From: Sphingobium herbicidovorans
Lineage (GTDB): Bacteria; Pseudomonadota; Alphaproteobacteria; Sphingomonadales; Sphingomonadaceae
Direction of reading: 5' to 3'
Assembly: GCF_002080435.1 (NCBI RefSeq)
Contig: NZ_CP020539.1
Coordinates: forward strand, 682,001 to 746,000
DNA length: 64,000 bases
The notes under the pieces are model-generated. The model made no database searches. It was not told the DNA's origin and saw only the letters and a list, made by a program, of their open reading frames with translations. Shown here in pieces: positions 41,186-53,052 of the stretch (position 1 is its first letter; each line of letters opens with the position of its first letter). The translations under genes were made by a program, and so were the position numbers.

Positions 41186-44100
41186 TCGCCCATCTCATCC
41201 GCTGGTCGGTCAAGAACCGCTTCTTCGTTCTGATCGGCATGCTGGCGCTGGTCGGCGCGGGCCTCTGGGCGGTACGATCCACCCCGATCGACGCCCTCCC
41301 CGATCTGTCCGACGTGCAGGTCGTCATTCGTACCAGCTACCCGGGTCAGGCGCCGCAGATCGTCGAAAACCAGGTCACCTATCCGCTCACCACCACCATG
41401 CTGTCGGTGCCAGGCGCCAAGACGGTGCGCGGCTATTCCTTCTTCGGCGACAGCTTCGTCTATGTGATCTTCGAGGACGGCACCGATCTCTATTGGGCGC
41501 GCAGCCGCGTGCTCGAATATCTGAACCAGGTGCAGGGGCGCCTGCCGGCGAGCGCGCGCAGCGCGCTCGGGCCCGACGCGACCGGGGTTGGCTGGGTCTA
41601 TGAATATGCGCTGGTCGACCGCACCGGCCGGCATGACCTGTCGCAGCTGCGCGGTCTGCAGGACTGGTTCCTGCGCTATGAGCTCAAGACCGTGACCGGC
41701 GTCGCCGAGGTCGCCAGCATCGGCGGCATGGTCAAGCAGTATCAGATACTGCTCGATCCGGTGAAGCTCGCGGCCTACGGGGTGACCCACGCCCAGGCGG
41801 TCGAGGCGATCCGGCAGGCCAATCAAGAAGCGGGCGGGTCGGTGCTCGAGCTGGCCGAAGCCGAATATATGGTGCGCGCCTCAGGCTATCTGAAGACGCT
41901 CGACGATTTCCGCGCGATCCCGCTGAAGACGGCGGCCGGCGGCGTGCCGATCCGCCTCGGCGACGTCGCCACGATCCAGATCGGCCCCGAGATGCGGCGC
42001 GGCATCGCCGAGCTGAACGGTGAAGGCGAGGTCGCAGGCGGGGTCGTGATCCTGCGCTCGGGCAAGAATGCGCGGGAGACGATCGCGGCGGTCAAGGACA
42101 AGCTCGCGGACCTCAAGAGGAGCCTGCCGCCGGGCGTCGAGGTGGTGACGGTCTATGACCGCTCGCAGCTGATCGACCGTGCTGTCGAGAACCTCACCCA
42201 CAAGCTGGTCGAGGAGTTCGTCGTCGTGGCCCTGGTCTGTGCGCTCTTCCTCTGGCATGTCCGCTCGGCGCTCGTCGCGATCCTCACCCTTCCCTTGGGC
42301 GTGCTCGCCGCCTTCGTCGTGATGCGCTACCAGGGCGTCAACGCCAACATCATGTCGCTCGGCGGCATCGCCATCGCGATCGGTGCCATGGTCGATGCGG
42401 CCGTGGTCATGATCGAGAACGCCCACAAGAAGATCGAGCGCTGGGAGCAGGACCATCCGGGCACGCATCTCGACGGCGAGACGCGCTGGATCCTCGTCAC
42501 CGAGGCGGCGGCCGAGGTCGGGCCGGCGCTGTTCTTCAGCCTGCTGATCATCACGCTGTCGTTCATCCCGGTGTTTACACTGGAGGCGCAGGAGGGCCGG
42601 CTGTTCGCGCCGCTCGCCTTCACCAAGACCTATGCGATGGCCGCCGCCGCGATCCTGTCGGTGACATTGGTGCCGATCCTGATGGGCTGGCTGATCCGGG
42701 GCGGATCCCGCCTGAGCAGGCCAATCCGGTCAATCGCTGGCTGACCGATCTCTACCGGCCTGCGATCGACTGGACGATGAAGCGGCCCAAGACCGTGCTG
42801 CTGATCGCGGCTTTGGTGTTCGCGACCACGGCCTGGCCGCTCAGCCGGCTCGGCGGCGAATTCATGCCCAACCTCGACGAGGGCGACCTGCTCTACATGC
42901 CCTCGGCCCTGCCCGGTCTCTCGGCCGCCAAGGCGAGCGAACTGCTCCAGCAGACCGACCGGCTGATCAGGACGGTGCCCGAGGTCGAAAGCGTGTTCGG
43001 CAAGGCGGGGCGTGCCGAGACCGCGACCGACCCCGCCCCGCTCGAGATGTTCGAGACGACGATCCAGTTCAAGCCCCGCGACCAGTGGCGACCAGGCATG
43101 ACGCCCGAGAAGCTGATCGACGAGCTCGATCGCCGGGTGAGGCTTCCGGGGCTCGCCAATATCTGGGTGCCGCCGATCCGCAACCGCATCGACATGCTCG
43201 CGACGGGCATCAAGAGCCCGATCGGGGTCAAGGTGTCGGGCAGTGATCTCGCCGAGCTCGACCGCATCGCCCATGATGTCGAGACCGTGGCCAGGACCGT
43301 GCCGGGCGTCAGCTCGGCGCTCGCCGAGCGGCTGACCGGCGGACGCTATGTCGATGTCGACATCGACCGCGCCGCCGCTGCGCGGTTCGGACTCAACATC
43401 GCCGACGTGCAGGCCATCGTCTCGGGCGCGATCGGCGGCGAGACGATCGGCGAGACGGTCGAGGGCCTCGCCCGCTATCCGATCAGCGTGCGCTATCCGC
43501 GCGAATTGCGCGACAGCCTCGACGGGCTGCGGGGGCTACCGATCCTGACGCCCGCGGGCCAGCAGATCACCCTCGGCACGGTCGCCAATGTCACGATCGC
43601 CGAAGGGCCGCCGATGCTCAAGACCGAGAATGCCCGGCCCTCGACCTGGGTCTATGTCGATGTGCGCGGGCGCGATCTCGCCTCGGTGGTTGGCGATCTG
43701 CAACGCGCGGTGGCGAGACAGGTTCGGCTCTCGCCGGGGGTCAGCATCGCCTATTCGGGCCAGTTCGAATATCTCGAGCGCGCGGTCGACCGCTTGAAGC
43801 TGGTCGTGCCCGCGACGCTGCTGATCATCTTCGTGCTGCTCTACCTCATCTTCGGCCGCTTCGACGAGGCTGCGCTGATCATGGGCACGCTGCCGTTCGC
43901 GCTGACCGGCGGCATCTGGACGCTCTATCTGCTGGGGTTCAACCAGTCGGTTGCCACCGGGGTCGGGTTCATCGCGCTCGCCGGCGTCTCCGCCGAGTTC
44001 GGGGTGGTGATGCTGATCTATCTCAAGAATGCGCTGGCCGAGCGCACGGCTAATCCGGACGCCGCCGAGGTGAAGGCCGCGGTGCGCGAAGGCGCGCTGC

Positions 44101-44324
44101 TGCGCGTCCGGCCCAAGGCGATGACGGTCGCGGTGATCCTCGCCGGCCTGCTGCCGATCCTGCTGGGATCGGGCGCGGGCTCGGAGGTGATGAGCCGGAT
44201 CGCGGCGCCGATGATCGGCGGCATGCTGAGCGCGCCGCTGCTGTCGATGTTCGTCCTGCCCGCCGCCTATCTGCTGCTGCGCCGGCCGAAGACCGACCCC
44301 ATCCATCAACCCGCTTCATCATGA
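41182..44324 (+). pseudogene. cusA: RND copper/silver efflux pump CusA, single-base frameshift
   Basis: Two frames (41182-42744 and 42777-44324, with continuity between) cover about 1045 residues of Cus[60 protein letters not shown] (the proton-relay D-A), and in the second half [37 protein letters not shown] and the C-terminal helices. The break is at 42700-42704, where CGGGGCGGATCC lacks one C compared with the frame that continues [17 protein letters not shown]. Only this one lesion is seen, so a sequencing error is quite possible. Confidence 0.9.
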
Positions 44325-44335
44325 AGGAGACGATT

Positions 44336-44725
44336 ATGAGACATGCACGACTGACCCTCGCCCTCGGCCTTGCCGTCCTGACCGCCGCGTGCGGCAAGAA
44401 GGGCGAGACCCCGGTTACAACCGAAACCAACCAGGCGGCGCCTGCCGCGACCATGAGCGGCGACATGGGCAACATGTCGATGGCGCCTGACGCGAACGCC
44501 GCAATCAAGGCCAAGGGCCATGGCACCGTCACCGCGATCGACAAGACGGCGGGCACGATCACGCTCAACCACGGCCCGATCCCCGAAGCCAAGTGGCCGG
44601 CGATGACGATGGCGTTCAAGGCGGCGCCCGCGATCACCGATGCGGTCAAGGTCGGCGACAAGGTCGATTTCGACCTCTCGCTCAAGGGCAGCGATGGCGA
44701 GGTCACCGCGATCACAAAGCAATGA
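44336..44725 (+). CDS. CusF-like copper-binding lipoprotein
   Basis: 129 residues: lipoprotein signal (TLALGLAVLTAAC), a Met-rich linker (ATMSGDMGNMSMAPD) and a CusF domain, GHGTVTAIDKTAGTITLNHGPIPEAKWPAMTMAFKA divided at the usual strands, with W and two Met that form the Cu(I) site. It passes copper to the CusBA pump. An AAGGAG site lies 8 bp before the ATG at 44336. Last gene of the cus operon. Confidence 0.93.
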   Translation: MRHARLTLALGLAVLTAACGKKGETPVTTETNQAAPAATMSGDMGNMSMAPDANAAIKAKGHGTVTAIDKTAGTITLNHGPIPEAKWPAMTMAFKAAPAITDAVKVGDKVDFDLSLKGSDGEVTAITKQ

Positions 44726-44755
44726 TCCGCTAAGTTCGACCAAAAGAAGCTGGTT

Positions 44756-44781
44756 GCGTCGCCGCTCCGGGGCGGCGACGC
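44756..44781 (+). terminator. hairpin after the cus operon
   Basis: Stem GCGTCGCCGC / GCGGCGACGC around a 6-base loop, 31 bp after the stop of the CusF-like gene. The tail CCCCTGCC is not U-rich, so intrinsic termination is uncertain. Confidence 0.4.
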
Positions 44782-44973
44782 CCCTGCCGGCCGTCTGCCT
44801 GGCCGTGCGCCCGGTCTACGGATGCGATCGGCAACGCCCAACGCCAGCCGCGTTTCCCTGCGCGATCACAGGCAGTTTGAGCAAGCTTCGCGGATCGCAC
44901 ATTGAACGTGCAAGCCGCCCTTGCCCGCGATAGCCTGAGCGGCAAGGAGCCAGTTCAGGATGACCGAGCCAGT

Positions 44974-45288
44974 ATGACCTTGTTACCCACGACACATCAT
45001 GATCTCTTGAGCGAGCTTGTCCGTCGTTGGCGAGACGATCCGGGCGCCACCTATCGCTCCTGGTTTCTTTGGGACGAACGCCTGAAAAACTTCCGCTCCA
45101 TCCGTCGGGGGCTGCAGCAGGTGGTCGTGGAAATCGAAAGTGGGCGGTTCGGCGTCGCCTATCGCGGCTCGTCACTGGAAACGGTTGTCCACTCGATCGC
45201 CGAACAGCGGCAGATCTTCAAGGGCGCCGACCATGCCTGGCTGTGGAAGCCCAAGCTGCGCATTCCCGACATTTACGAAAGCCCGGAC
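44974..45288 (+). pseudogene. unknown gene truncated by IS6 element
   Basis: About 105 residues beginning MTLLPTTHHDLLSELVRRW, then YRSWFLWDERLKNFRSIRRG, EIESGRFGVAYRGSSLETVV and LRIPDIYESPDG, after which the frame runs into the left end of the IS6100-like element. No stop occurs until 45367 inside the IS. The family is not recognised; the full-length gene was probably longer. The right-hand partner is lost, probably by IS-mediated deletion. Confidence 0.7.
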
Positions 45289-46170
45289 GGCTCTGTTGCA
45301 AACATGGGGCACGGCCGCGCGGCGTCACCCAGTTGGGGGATTAGGCAGCATTGGCGAAATGCTTATTGAGCATAATCATGGTTTCGGTCAGGGCCGAGGG
45401 TCCAATTCCGAATGCTCTTTCAACCAGGCGCACCTCCCCCATGATACCTGGCTGCAGGCACCATGCCTGGGCCTGTCCTTTGCGTAGGGCGCGCATGACC
45501 TCGAAGCCCTTGATCGTGGCGTAGGCCGTTGGCATCGACTTGAAGCCACGTACCGGCTTGATCAGCATCTTCAGCTTGCCGTGGTCGGCCTCGAGCACGT
45601 TGTTCAGATATTTCACCTGCCGGTGCTCGGTTTCCGCCGCCAGTTTGCCTTCGCGTTTCAGCTCAGCGATTGCTGCGCCGTAGCTGGGTGCCTTGTCGGT
45701 ATTGAGTTTGGCCGGCTTTTCCCAGTCCTTCAGGCCACGAAGAGCTTTGCCCAGAAAGCGCTTCGCCGCTTTGGCGCTGCGTGTCGATGACAGATAGAAA
45801 TCAATCGTGTCGCCCCGTTTGTCGACCGCCCGGTACAGGTAGGTCCATTTGCCCCGCACCTTTACGTAGGTCTCATCCAGACGCCAGCTCGGATCAAAGC
45901 CGCGCCGCCAGAACCAGCGGAGACGCTTCTCCATCTCCGGCGCGTAGCGCTGCACCCAGCGATAGATCGTCGTATGATCGACATCGATCCCACGCTCGGA
46001 CAGCATTTCCTCGAGATCACGGTAGCTGATGCCGTATCGACAATACCAGCGCACCGCCCATAGGATGACCTCGCCGGTAAAATGCCGTCCTTTGAAATCG
46101 TTCATCGCAACTGACCTTGACAGTACATGAGCCCAATCTTGGAAACCGTGTCAGAGTTTGCAACAGAGCC
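45289..46170 (-). mobile_element. IS6-family element, IS6100-like
   Basis: Ends are perfect 14-bp inverted repeats: GGCTCTGTTGCAAA at 45289-45302 and its complement at 46157-46170, total 882 bp, the size of IS6100. Flanking 8-mers GCCCGGAC and GCACGAAC differ, so there is no target duplication. As IS6 elements form cointegrates and adjacent deletions, this copy probably marks a deletion: both neighbouring genes are truncated at its edges. Confidence 0.95.
45341..46105 (-). CDS. IS6-family transposase
   Basis: 254 residues, intact: MNDFKGRHFTGEVILWAVRW, YCRYGISYRDLEEML, the DDE residues in RLDETYVKVRGKW, LNTDKAPSYG and ADHGKLKMLIKPVRGFKS, and the C-terminal VERAFGIGPSALTE. It is very similar to the IS6100 transposase but differs at several sites, so a relative rather than the same copy is likely. 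The only clearly intact transposase here. Confidence 0.95.
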   Translation of the reverse strand: MNDFKGRHFTGEVILWAVRWYCRYGISYRDLEEMLSERGIDVDHTTIYRWVQRYAPEMEKRLRWFWRRGFDPSWRLDETYVKVRGKWTYLYRAVDKRGDTIDFYLSSTRSAKAAKRFLGKALRGLKDWEKPAKLNTDKAPSYGAAIAELKREGKLAAETEHRQVKYLNNVLEADHGKLKMLIKPVRGFKSMPTAYATIKGFEVMRALRKGQAQAWCLQPGIMGEVRLVERAFGIGPSALTETMIMLNKHFANAA

Positions 46171-47917
46171 GCACGAACTGAAATATGACGGTTACCGCAC
46201 GCTTCTTGCGGTGGGTGGGGGTGAGGGTCGCGCCTATACCCGATCGGGCCTCGACTGGTCCGAGCGCTTTGCCGCGCTGATTGCCGAAGCGATCACGCTT
46301 GATGTGTCCAGTGCCCTGATCGATGGGGAAGCGGTGGTGCTCCTGCCCGATGGTCGCACGAGTTTTCAGGCCCTTCAGGCCGCGCTTAAGCATGACCCCC
46401 GGAAGATCGACTATTTCGCTTTTGATCTTCTTGAACTTGATGGTGAGGACCTCACGGAGCGGCCGCTTACCGAGCGAAAGGAGATGCTGGCTGCTTTGCT
46501 GGGCAAGGGTGTAGGTCACCTACGCTATTCCGACCATATTGTCGGGCGCGGCGAGCAGCTATTCGAGAGTTTCTGTGGCGCAGGCCTCGAGGGCGTCATC
46601 TCCAAGCGGATTGACGCTCGCTACTCGGGATCCCGGTCCGGCAGCTGGGTCAAGACCAAGTGCATCCGTCGGCAGGAATTTGTCATCGTCGGGTGGACCC
46701 CGTCCGACAAGCAGCGCGGATTTCGGTCGTTGCTGCTTGGCGTCAATGAGGAGGGCGAGCTCCGCTTTGCAGGCAAAGTGGGCACAGGATTTACGGGCGA
46801 CGAGATCGAACATCTCATGGCCTTGATGGCGCCTCTCGAGCAGGAAAAGGCCACTGTCGAGGCGCCGCGCGTCGCCGTGCGTGGAGCCCACTGGATCAAG
46901 CCCAAGCTGGTCGCTGAGATCGCCTACATCGAATTCACCGACGAAGGTGTGCTCCGGCATCCAAGCTATCTTGGCCTGCGGGAGGACAAGAAGCCGGAGG
47001 CCGTCGTCCTCGAAATTGAGGCGCCGGTGGAGCTCGCCACCACCGCACCGGTGAGCAGCGGCGTCAAGATCAGTAACCGGGGGCGGGTGATCTTCCCGGA
47101 GGGCAAGCTCACCAAAGGGCAGCTGTCGGACTATTATGAAGCGGTGGCGGAGGTCATGTTACCATGGGCAGGCAGTCGTCCCATCAGCCTGGTTCGTTGC
47201 CCACAGGGCAGGGACAAGAAATGCTTTTTCCAGAAGCATGATGCCGGCAGCTTCGGTGAGGAGGTGAAGCATGTCGGCATTCGGGAAAAGGATGGGCATG
47301 AAGAGCCCTATTTGTTTGTCGACACACCAGCTGGCCTTCTCACTTGCGTTCAGATGGGCACGATCGAGTTTCACGGCTGGGGCGCCCGGATCGAGGACGT
47401 CGAAAAAGTCGACCGGCTGGTCTTTGACCTCGATCCCGACGAAGGCCTCGACTTCAAGGCTGTGGTCTCCGCCGCTTTCCATGTGCAGGATGTGCTGGCG
47501 CAGATGGGGCTCGTCACATTCCCGATGGTGACGGGCGGCAAGGGGGTCCATGTCATTGCGCCGCTTACCCCCACGGCCGAATGGCCGCAGGTGAAGGATT
47601 TCGCCCACCGCTTCGCTATGGCTCTGGCGCAGGCGGAGCCTGCCCGTTTTACCGCAGCCCTCGCCAAGGCCCGACGCGCTGGGCGCATCTTCATCGACTA
47701 TCTGCGGAACCAGCGAGGTGCGACGGCGGTCATGCCCTATAGTGCGCGTTCGCGGCCGTTCGCGCCGGTGGCTGCGCCGCTCACTTGGGAAGAGTTGCGG
47801 GACCTCGACAGCCCTGCGCATTGGCATATTGGCGATGGCGCTGAACTGGTGAAGCGTGCCAGGTCAAAAGACCTTGCTCATTGGGGAAGGGCAGATCAGA
47901 TTCTTCCGGATCTCTGA
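46127..47917 (+). CDS. ligD: ATP-dependent DNA ligase LigD, N-terminal domain deleted
   Basis: Codons from 46171 are LigD: the ligase motif I E-L-K-Y-D-G-Y-R directly after the IS border, then DGEAVVLLPDGR, EGVISKRIDARYSG, SWVKTKC; then the OB-fold; and from about residue 310 the polymerase domain (GVKISNRGRVIFPE, VDRLVFDLDPDEGLDF, TGGKGVHVIAPL, RGATAVMPYSARSRPFAPV). The N-terminal 3'-phosphoesterase domain is lost. The ATG at 46127 lies inside the IS, so any product starts with about 15 IS-derived codons. LigD acts with Ku in end joining; no ku gene is in the window. Confidence 0.9.
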   Translation: MSPILETVSEFATEPHELKYDGYRTLLAVGGGEGRAYTRSGLDWSERFAALIAEAITLDVSSALIDGEAVVLLPDGRTSFQALQAALKHDPRKIDYFAFDLLELDGEDLTERPLTERKEMLAALLGKGVGHLRYSDHIVGRGEQLFESFCGAGLEGVISKRIDARYSGSRSGSWVKTKCIRRQEFVIVGWTPSDKQRGFRSLLLGVNEEGELRFAGKVGTGFTGDEIEHLMALMAPLEQEKATVEAPRVAVRGAHWIKPKLVAEIAYIEFTDEGVLRHPSYLGLREDKKPEAVVLEIEAPVELATTAPVSSGVKISNRGRVIFPEGKLTKGQLSDYYEAVAEVMLPWAGSRPISLVRCPQGRDKKCFFQKHDAGSFGEEVKHVGIREKDGHEEPYLFVDTPAGLLTCVQMGTIEFHGWGARIEDVEKVDRLVFDLDPDEGLDFKAVVSAAFHVQDVLAQMGLVTFPMVTGGKGVHVIAPLTPTAEWPQVKDFAHRFAMALAQAEPARFTAALAKARRAGRIFIDYLRNQRGATAVMPYSARSRPFAPVAAPLTWEELRDLDSPAHWHIGDGAELVKRARSKDLAHWGRADQILPDL

Positions 47918-47980
47918 GCTTGCGCAGTAGTCCTCCCTACTGTCGTCGCTGGTCGCCCGGCCGCCGCACGCTTGCCATGC

Positions 47981-50900
47981 TCAATGGAAATCATGACTGC
48001 GGATCGGCAGGATCTCAGCCTGATCGGCCGCAGTCGCGCAGCGCGGGGAGGGAAGCGTGCGCCCTCGCGGCAAGGCTGTGCTGCGCGGATCAGGTCCACC
48101 GCCATGGCTGGCGCCATCGCCGCGCCCCGGCGTGACGCTAAAGTCCGTGCGTCCAACCGAGCGGAGCATCTCATCATGATCGATGATCCGATCGCAGATC
48201 ATGTGGATGACCTCGCCTTCCTTCTGTAGGCGCCCGCGCATGGCGATCATAGACGATGACATGACCTGCCGCCGGTAGATCTCGAACCGGTCAGGCCAGA
48301 GAATGCCCTGCGCCACGCCACTTTCATCCTCGATCGTCACGAACAACACGCCCTTGGCCGATCCCGGCCGCTGCCGCACCAGAATGACGCCCGCAACCTC
48401 AACATTGCGCCCATCCCGGATCGAGCGCAGATCCGCGCAGCGCACGATGTTCATCTGGTCGAGCTGCGGCCGCAGGAAGCTCAGCGGATGCGCGCGCAGC
48501 GACAGCTGGAGCGAGCGATAATCCTCCACCACCTCCCGCCCCTCAGCCATCTGCCGCAGGGCAACCTGCGCCTCCTGTCCTTCCGCTGAAAACCTCCCCT
48601 CCCGCTCGTCAGCTGCGGCAAAAAGCGGCAGCGGAGCTTCGCCAAGGCCCTTCACCCTCCAGAGCCCCTGCCGCCGGTCGTGTGCGATGCAGGCAAAGGC
48701 ATCGGCCTCCGCCAGTCGCTCGATCGCGACGCGGGGCACGCGCGCGCGGCGCCACGCCTCCTCAACGCTCTCGAACGGCGCTGGTCCTCGCGCAGCGACA
48801 ATCGCCGCGGCATGAAGATCGGCAAGGCCGCGCACCTGCCGGAAACCCAGCCGCACCGCCTTGTAGCGGCCGCGCGTTTGCTCGAGCGTACAGTCCCAAT
48901 GGCTGTGGTTGATTGAGACCGGTCGCACCTCGACGCCGTGGGCCCGAGCATCCCGCACGATCTGCGCCGGCGCATAGAAGCCCATGGGCTGAGCGTTGAG
49001 TAGCGCCGCACAGAAGACGTCAGGATGGTGATGCTTCATCCAGGAAGAGGCGTAGGCGATCTTGGCAAAGCTTGCCGCATGGCTCTCGGGAAAACCATAG
49101 CTGCCAAAGCCCTCGATCTGCTTGAAGGTGCGCTCGGCAAAGTCTCTGGGATAACCCCGCGAGACCATGCCGTTCACCAGCTTGTCGTAGAAATGGCTGA
49201 CCCCGCCAGTCAGCTTGAACGTCGCCATGGCGCGGCGCAGCTGGTCAGCCTCAGCAGGCGTGAACCCCGCGCCAACGATCGCCACCTTCATCGCCTGCTC
49301 CTGGAACAGCGGCACCCCCAGCGTCTTCTTGAGCACGGCCTTCAGTTCTTCCTTGGGATACTCAGGCTGCTCCTTGCCTTCCCGTCGGCGAAGATAGGGA
49401 TGGACCATGTCGCCCTGGATCGGACCCGGGCGGACGATCGCCACCTCGATCACCAGATCGTAAAACTCTCGTGGCTTGATCCGCGGCAGCATCGACATCT
49501 GCGCCCGGCTTTCGATCTGGAAGACGCCCAGAGTGTCGGCGCGCTGGATCATGGCATAGACGGCGGGATCATCATGCTGGAGATCAGCCATGCCGATTTT
49601 GATGCCCTTATGCTCCTCCAGCAGGTTGAAGGCGCGGTTCATGCAGCCGAGCATGCCGAGGCCCAGCACATCGACCTTCATGAACTTCAAAGCATCGATA
49701 TCATCCTTGTCCCACTCGATGATCTGTCGGTCTTCCATGCGCGCGGGCTCGATGGGCACGAGATCGTCGAGCCGCTCCTGCGTCAGCACGAAGCCCCCAG
49801 GATGCTGCGACAGATGCCGCGGCGTGCCGATTAGCTGACGCGAAAGCTCCAGCGTGAGATTCAGCCGATGATCATCGGCATTCAAGTTGAGGCTCTTGAT
49901 CTGCTCTTGGGCAATCCCGTCCATCGACCAGCCCCAGACAAGGCCGGTGAGCATCTTGGTGAGATCGCGCGGCAGGCCCAGCGCCTTGCCGACCTCAGCC
50001 ACCGCGCCGCGCGTGCGGTAGCGCGTGACGACCGCCGTCAGCGCCGAACGGGTGCGGCTGTAAGTCTCATAGATCCACTGGATTATTTCCTCGCGCCGCT
50101 CATGCTCGAAATCGACATCGATGTCGGGCGGCTCCTTGCGCTCGCCTGAGACAAAGCGCTCGAACAGCAGCTCATGCTGGATTGGGTCGATCGAGGTGAT
50201 GCCGAGCATGAAGCAGACGCAGCTGTTGGCTGCAGAGCCGCGCCCCTGGCAGAGAATGCCGCGCCGTCGGCTCTCCGCCACGATCGCATGGACCGTCAGG
50301 AAATAGGGCGCGTAGCCCAGCAGGTCGATCAGCCGCAACTCATGATCGATCTGGTCGCGATAGGCTTTTGGCAGGTCGTTCGGGAACATGCGCTGGGCCG
50401 CTGCATCCGTGAGCGCCGTGAGAGCCTGCTGCGCGGTTTGCCCCTCCATCACCTGCTCGTAGGGATATTGATACTGGATCTCGCCAAGATCGAACCGGCA
50501 TTGGTCAGCGATATCGGCGCTGGCCTGGATCGCGTCTGGGAAAGCGGAAAAACGCCGCTCCATCTCCTCGGGAGACTTCAGGTTGCGGTCCATATGGCGT
50601 TCGCGCTTGAACCCCAGCCGTTCGATGGTTGTGCCCTCGCGGATCGCTGTCATGACATCCTGGAGCGGCCTGACTTCGGGCGTGTGATAGAGAATGTCGC
50701 CGGTGGCGACGCCACGCACCCCCACCTGCCGCGCCATGGCGTTAAGCGCGTGAAGGCGCGCGAGATCGTCGGGCCGACGGCGCAGCGACAGCGTCATATA
50801 GCCGCGGCGGCCAAAGACATCGCGCAGATCAGTAAGACTGGCGAGCGTGCCGCTGTCTGGCATGTCCGGCACCAGGATGGCAATCATGCCTTCGGCATGG

Positions 50901-51241
50901 TTTGCGACATCGGCCCAGTCGAGCAGGCAGCGGCCTTTGCCGCCGCGTGCCTTGCCGAGCGAGAGCAGCCGGGTCAGGCGCGACCAGGCGGATCGATCAG
51001 TCGGATAAACCAGCAGGGCGCGGTCGTCGGTGAGATCCACGCGCGTGCCCGCGATCATCCGGACTTGGGTCGCCTTCTGCGCCTCCCATCCCCGCACCAC
51101 GCCAGCGACACTGCCCCAGTCGGCAAGACCCAGCGCCTTGTGCCCCATAAGAGCAGCGGCGGAGAAGAGCTGCTCGGGCGATGAGGCGCCGCGCAGGAAG
51201 GAGAAGTGGCTGGTCACCTGCAGCTCGACATAGCGGGCCAT
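47981..51241 (-). CDS. dnaE2: error-prone DNA polymerase DnaE2
   Basis: 1086 residues of C-family polymerase. PHP domain at the N-terminus ([20 protein letters not shown]), catalytic Asp region [34 protein letters not shown], then [18 protein letters not shown] and a C-terminal OB-fold region ([19 protein letters not shown]). Translesion synthesis with ImuA and ImuB in the alphaproteobacterial 'mutasome'. The start shares one base with the imuB stop (TGATG). The last ~40 residues are of low similarity to the family. Confidence 0.96.
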   Translation of the reverse strand: MARYVELQVTSHFSFLRGASSPEQLFSAAALMGHKALGLADWGSVAGVVRGWEAQKATQVRMIAGTRVDLTDDRALLVYPTDRSAWSRLTRLLSLGKARGGKGRCLLDWADVANHAEGMIAILVPDMPDSGTLASLTDLRDVFGRRGYMTLSLRRRPDDLARLHALNAMARQVGVRGVATGDILYHTPEVRPLQDVMTAIREGTTIERLGFKRERHMDRNLKSPEEMERRFSAFPDAIQASADIADQCRFDLGEIQYQYPYEQVMEGQTAQQALTALTDAAAQRMFPNDLPKAYRDQIDHELRLIDLLGYAPYFLTVHAIVAESRRRGILCQGRGSAANSCVCFMLGITSIDPIQHELLFERFVSGERKEPPDIDVDFEHERREEIIQWIYETYSRTRSALTAVVTRYRTRGAVAEVGKALGLPRDLTKMLTGLVWGWSMDGIAQEQIKSLNLNADDHRLNLTLELSRQLIGTPRHLSQHPGGFVLTQERLDDLVPIEPARMEDRQIIEWDKDDIDALKFMKVDVLGLGMLGCMNRAFNLLEEHKGIKIGMADLQHDDPAVYAMIQRADTLGVFQIESRAQMSMLPRIKPREFYDLVIEVAIVRPGPIQGDMVHPYLRRREGKEQPEYPKEELKAVLKKTLGVPLFQEQAMKVAIVGAGFTPAEADQLRRAMATFKLTGGVSHFYDKLVNGMVSRGYPRDFAERTFKQIEGFGSYGFPESHAASFAKIAYASSWMKHHHPDVFCAALLNAQPMGFYAPAQIVRDARAHGVEVRPVSINHSHWDCTLEQTRGRYKAVRLGFRQVRGLADLHAAAIVAARGPAPFESVEEAWRRARVPRVAIERLAEADAFACIAHDRRQGLWRVKGLGEAPLPLFAAADEREGRFSAEGQEAQVALRQMAEGREVVEDYRSLQLSLRAHPLSFLRPQLDQMNIVRCADLRSIRDGRNVEVAGVILVRQRPGSAKGVLFVTIEDESGVAQGILWPDRFEIYRRQVMSSSMIAMRGRLQKEGEVIHMICDRIIDHDEMLRSVGRTDFSVTPGRGDGASHGGGPDPRSTALPRGRTLPSPRCATAADQAEILPIRSHDFH

Positions 51242-53052
51242 CAGCCGAACATCCCATGCATGAACCAGCTTAGGTTGCCGGTCTGCTCATCCACGCCATC
51301 GCCACGGCGAAACAGCCAGAAGCGCCCACCACCTTCTGTCTCCACCCGGAAATAGTCCCGCACGGCCCAGAGCTCCTGAGGCCTCTGCCACCATTCGCCA
51401 TGGATCCGCTCAGGACCATCGCCCGCGACCACGCGATAGGCGGTGCCGCGCCAGGTGAAACGGCGCGGCGGATGGTCGGGGAGCAGCGCCACCACATGGG
51501 ATAGCAGTTCGGGCCGCTTCAGCATGCGCACCGGCCGCTTCCATGTCGGCCAGCCCAAGGGCTTTGCCAGTGCCTCGCTCCGCCGGACCGCGCGCTCGGG
51601 CACATCGCTCTCCTGCGAAGACAGGCGGAACGGCGCGTCAGGCTCGATCCTTCCGGCGAGTTGATCAATCAGCGGCGCAATGTCCGGCGGCCCGTTGCTG
51701 CTGCCGAGACCAGCCTCTAGCGTTTGCGCTTGGAGTTCCTCCATGCGCGGCGCTGTCAGGCTCATCGCGTCTATGCCGAGCCCGGGATCGATCCGCTCGA
51801 CGCGCATGCCGAGCATCCGCTTGAGATGCTTGGGCTCTCGCGTCGGGCGAGACGTGCCGATCGTGATATGCTGTTCGCTACCATCAACGAGTCTGCAGGT
51901 GAGATGCACAGCGCGCAGGCCTAGCCCACACTCTTGAAGCTGCAGGACCAGATCATCGACTAGATCGCCGATGACCTGCGTTATGGCGTCCGCCGTACCG
52001 ATCGGTTCAAGCAGCCGCCGCCCCGCCCGCGGCGCCTCAAACGGCACGACCGACACGATCGGTTCTGCCAGCAGCCCGCGCGCCTGATCAAGCCGGCGGA
52101 CGGTGCCAAGCCCAAGGCGCTTGGCCAGAGGGGCGCGTGGCATCGGGTAGAGATCCGCAATCTGCTCGAGACCAAAACGGGCGGCGGACGTTAGCGCTTC
52201 AGGCTCAAGACGCAGCGCGGCGAGCGGCAGGTCAGCAATCGCTTGGGCTTCACCGCCGGGCGACAGCAGCGTAATGGCTTGGCCGCTATAGCGCGCCAGT
52301 GCATGGGCGGCACCCGGCGTGCCCGCGACAGCGATGTTGGCGGTAAAGCCCAGCCGTTTCAGAAAGCGCAGCAGACGTTTGCAGAAACGCGCCTCGCCCC
52401 CGAACAAATGACTGGTGCCGGTGAGGTCTAGCCAGAGGCCGTCGCTCCCGGATGGGCAAGCGCTCGGCGTCCAATGGCAGACCGCATGAAGGGCGAGCCG
52501 ATCAAGCCAAGCCTGATCGGCGTGGGGATCGGCATCCCGCACATCGAGGTCGGTCACTAGGGCGCGGGCATGAGCGGCCGCGATGCCGGAACGCAGACCG
52601 AGCTCAAGCGCCACCGGGCAGGCGGCCGTCACCACATCTCGCTGTCCCATCCGGGCAATCAGGATCGTCGGCTTGGCCCACAAGGTTGTCCAGCTAAGCG
52701 CTGGCGCCAAGCGGACGCTGGCGCTGCTTTCATCGGCTGGTATCGCCTTGAAGGGATGTTCGGCGGATTCACTGCGCCGTCCCATCTCCCGCATGGTTGG
52801 GCGCTGATGGACGGGCAGCGCATCGATCTCGCTCTGACTTGGCCGCTGCGCCTCATCGCGTGCCCAGCGCGCACCCGGCCGCCACCCGCCGCCGCGGGGC
52901 ACCGAGCAGGCTCCGGGATTGTCGTCGATCGGGCCAGCAAGGCGAGGAGCGAGCGACGCGGCGACAGGCTCAGGCCGCCTGGCTGGCCACTCCAGCCGCC
53001 GCAGGCGCTCGATGGCGAGCTGCGGCAGGTAGAGCGAGGCGACCCTGATCAT
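51241..53052 (-). CDS. imuB: Y-family polymerase-like protein ImuB
   Basis: 603 residues: [19 protein letters not shown], then a long insertion, then the Y-family-like core ([37 protein letters not shown], divided; [46 protein letters not shown]) but without the acidic catalytic residues. ImuB is the scaffold linking DnaE2 to the beta clamp. The C-terminus [41 protein letters not shown] is typical of ImuB. Start at 53052 overlaps imuA by 83 bases. Confidence 0.94.
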   Translation of the reverse strand: MIRVASLYLPQLAIERLRRLEWPARRPEPVAASLAPRLAGPIDDNPGACSVPRGGGWRPGARWARDEAQRPSQSEIDALPVHQRPTMREMGRRSESAEHPFKAIPADESSASVRLAPALSWTTLWAKPTILIARMGQRDVVTAACPVALELGLRSGIAAAHARALVTDLDVRDADPHADQAWLDRLALHAVCHWTPSACPSGSDGLWLDLTGTSHLFGGEARFCKRLLRFLKRLGFTANIAVAGTPGAAHALARYSGQAITLLSPGGEAQAIADLPLAALRLEPEALTSAARFGLEQIADLYPMPRAPLAKRLGLGTVRRLDQARGLLAEPIVSVVPFEAPRAGRRLLEPIGTADAITQVIGDLVDDLVLQLQECGLGLRAVHLTCRLVDGSEQHITIGTSRPTREPKHLKRMLGMRVERIDPGLGIDAMSLTAPRMEELQAQTLEAGLGSSNGPPDIAPLIDQLAGRIEPDAPFRLSSQESDVPERAVRRSEALAKPLGWPTWKRPVRMLKRPELLSHVVALLPDHPPRRFTWRGTAYRVVAGDGPERIHGEWWQRPQELWAVRDYFRVETEGGGRFWLFRRGDGVDEQTGNLSWFMHGMFG

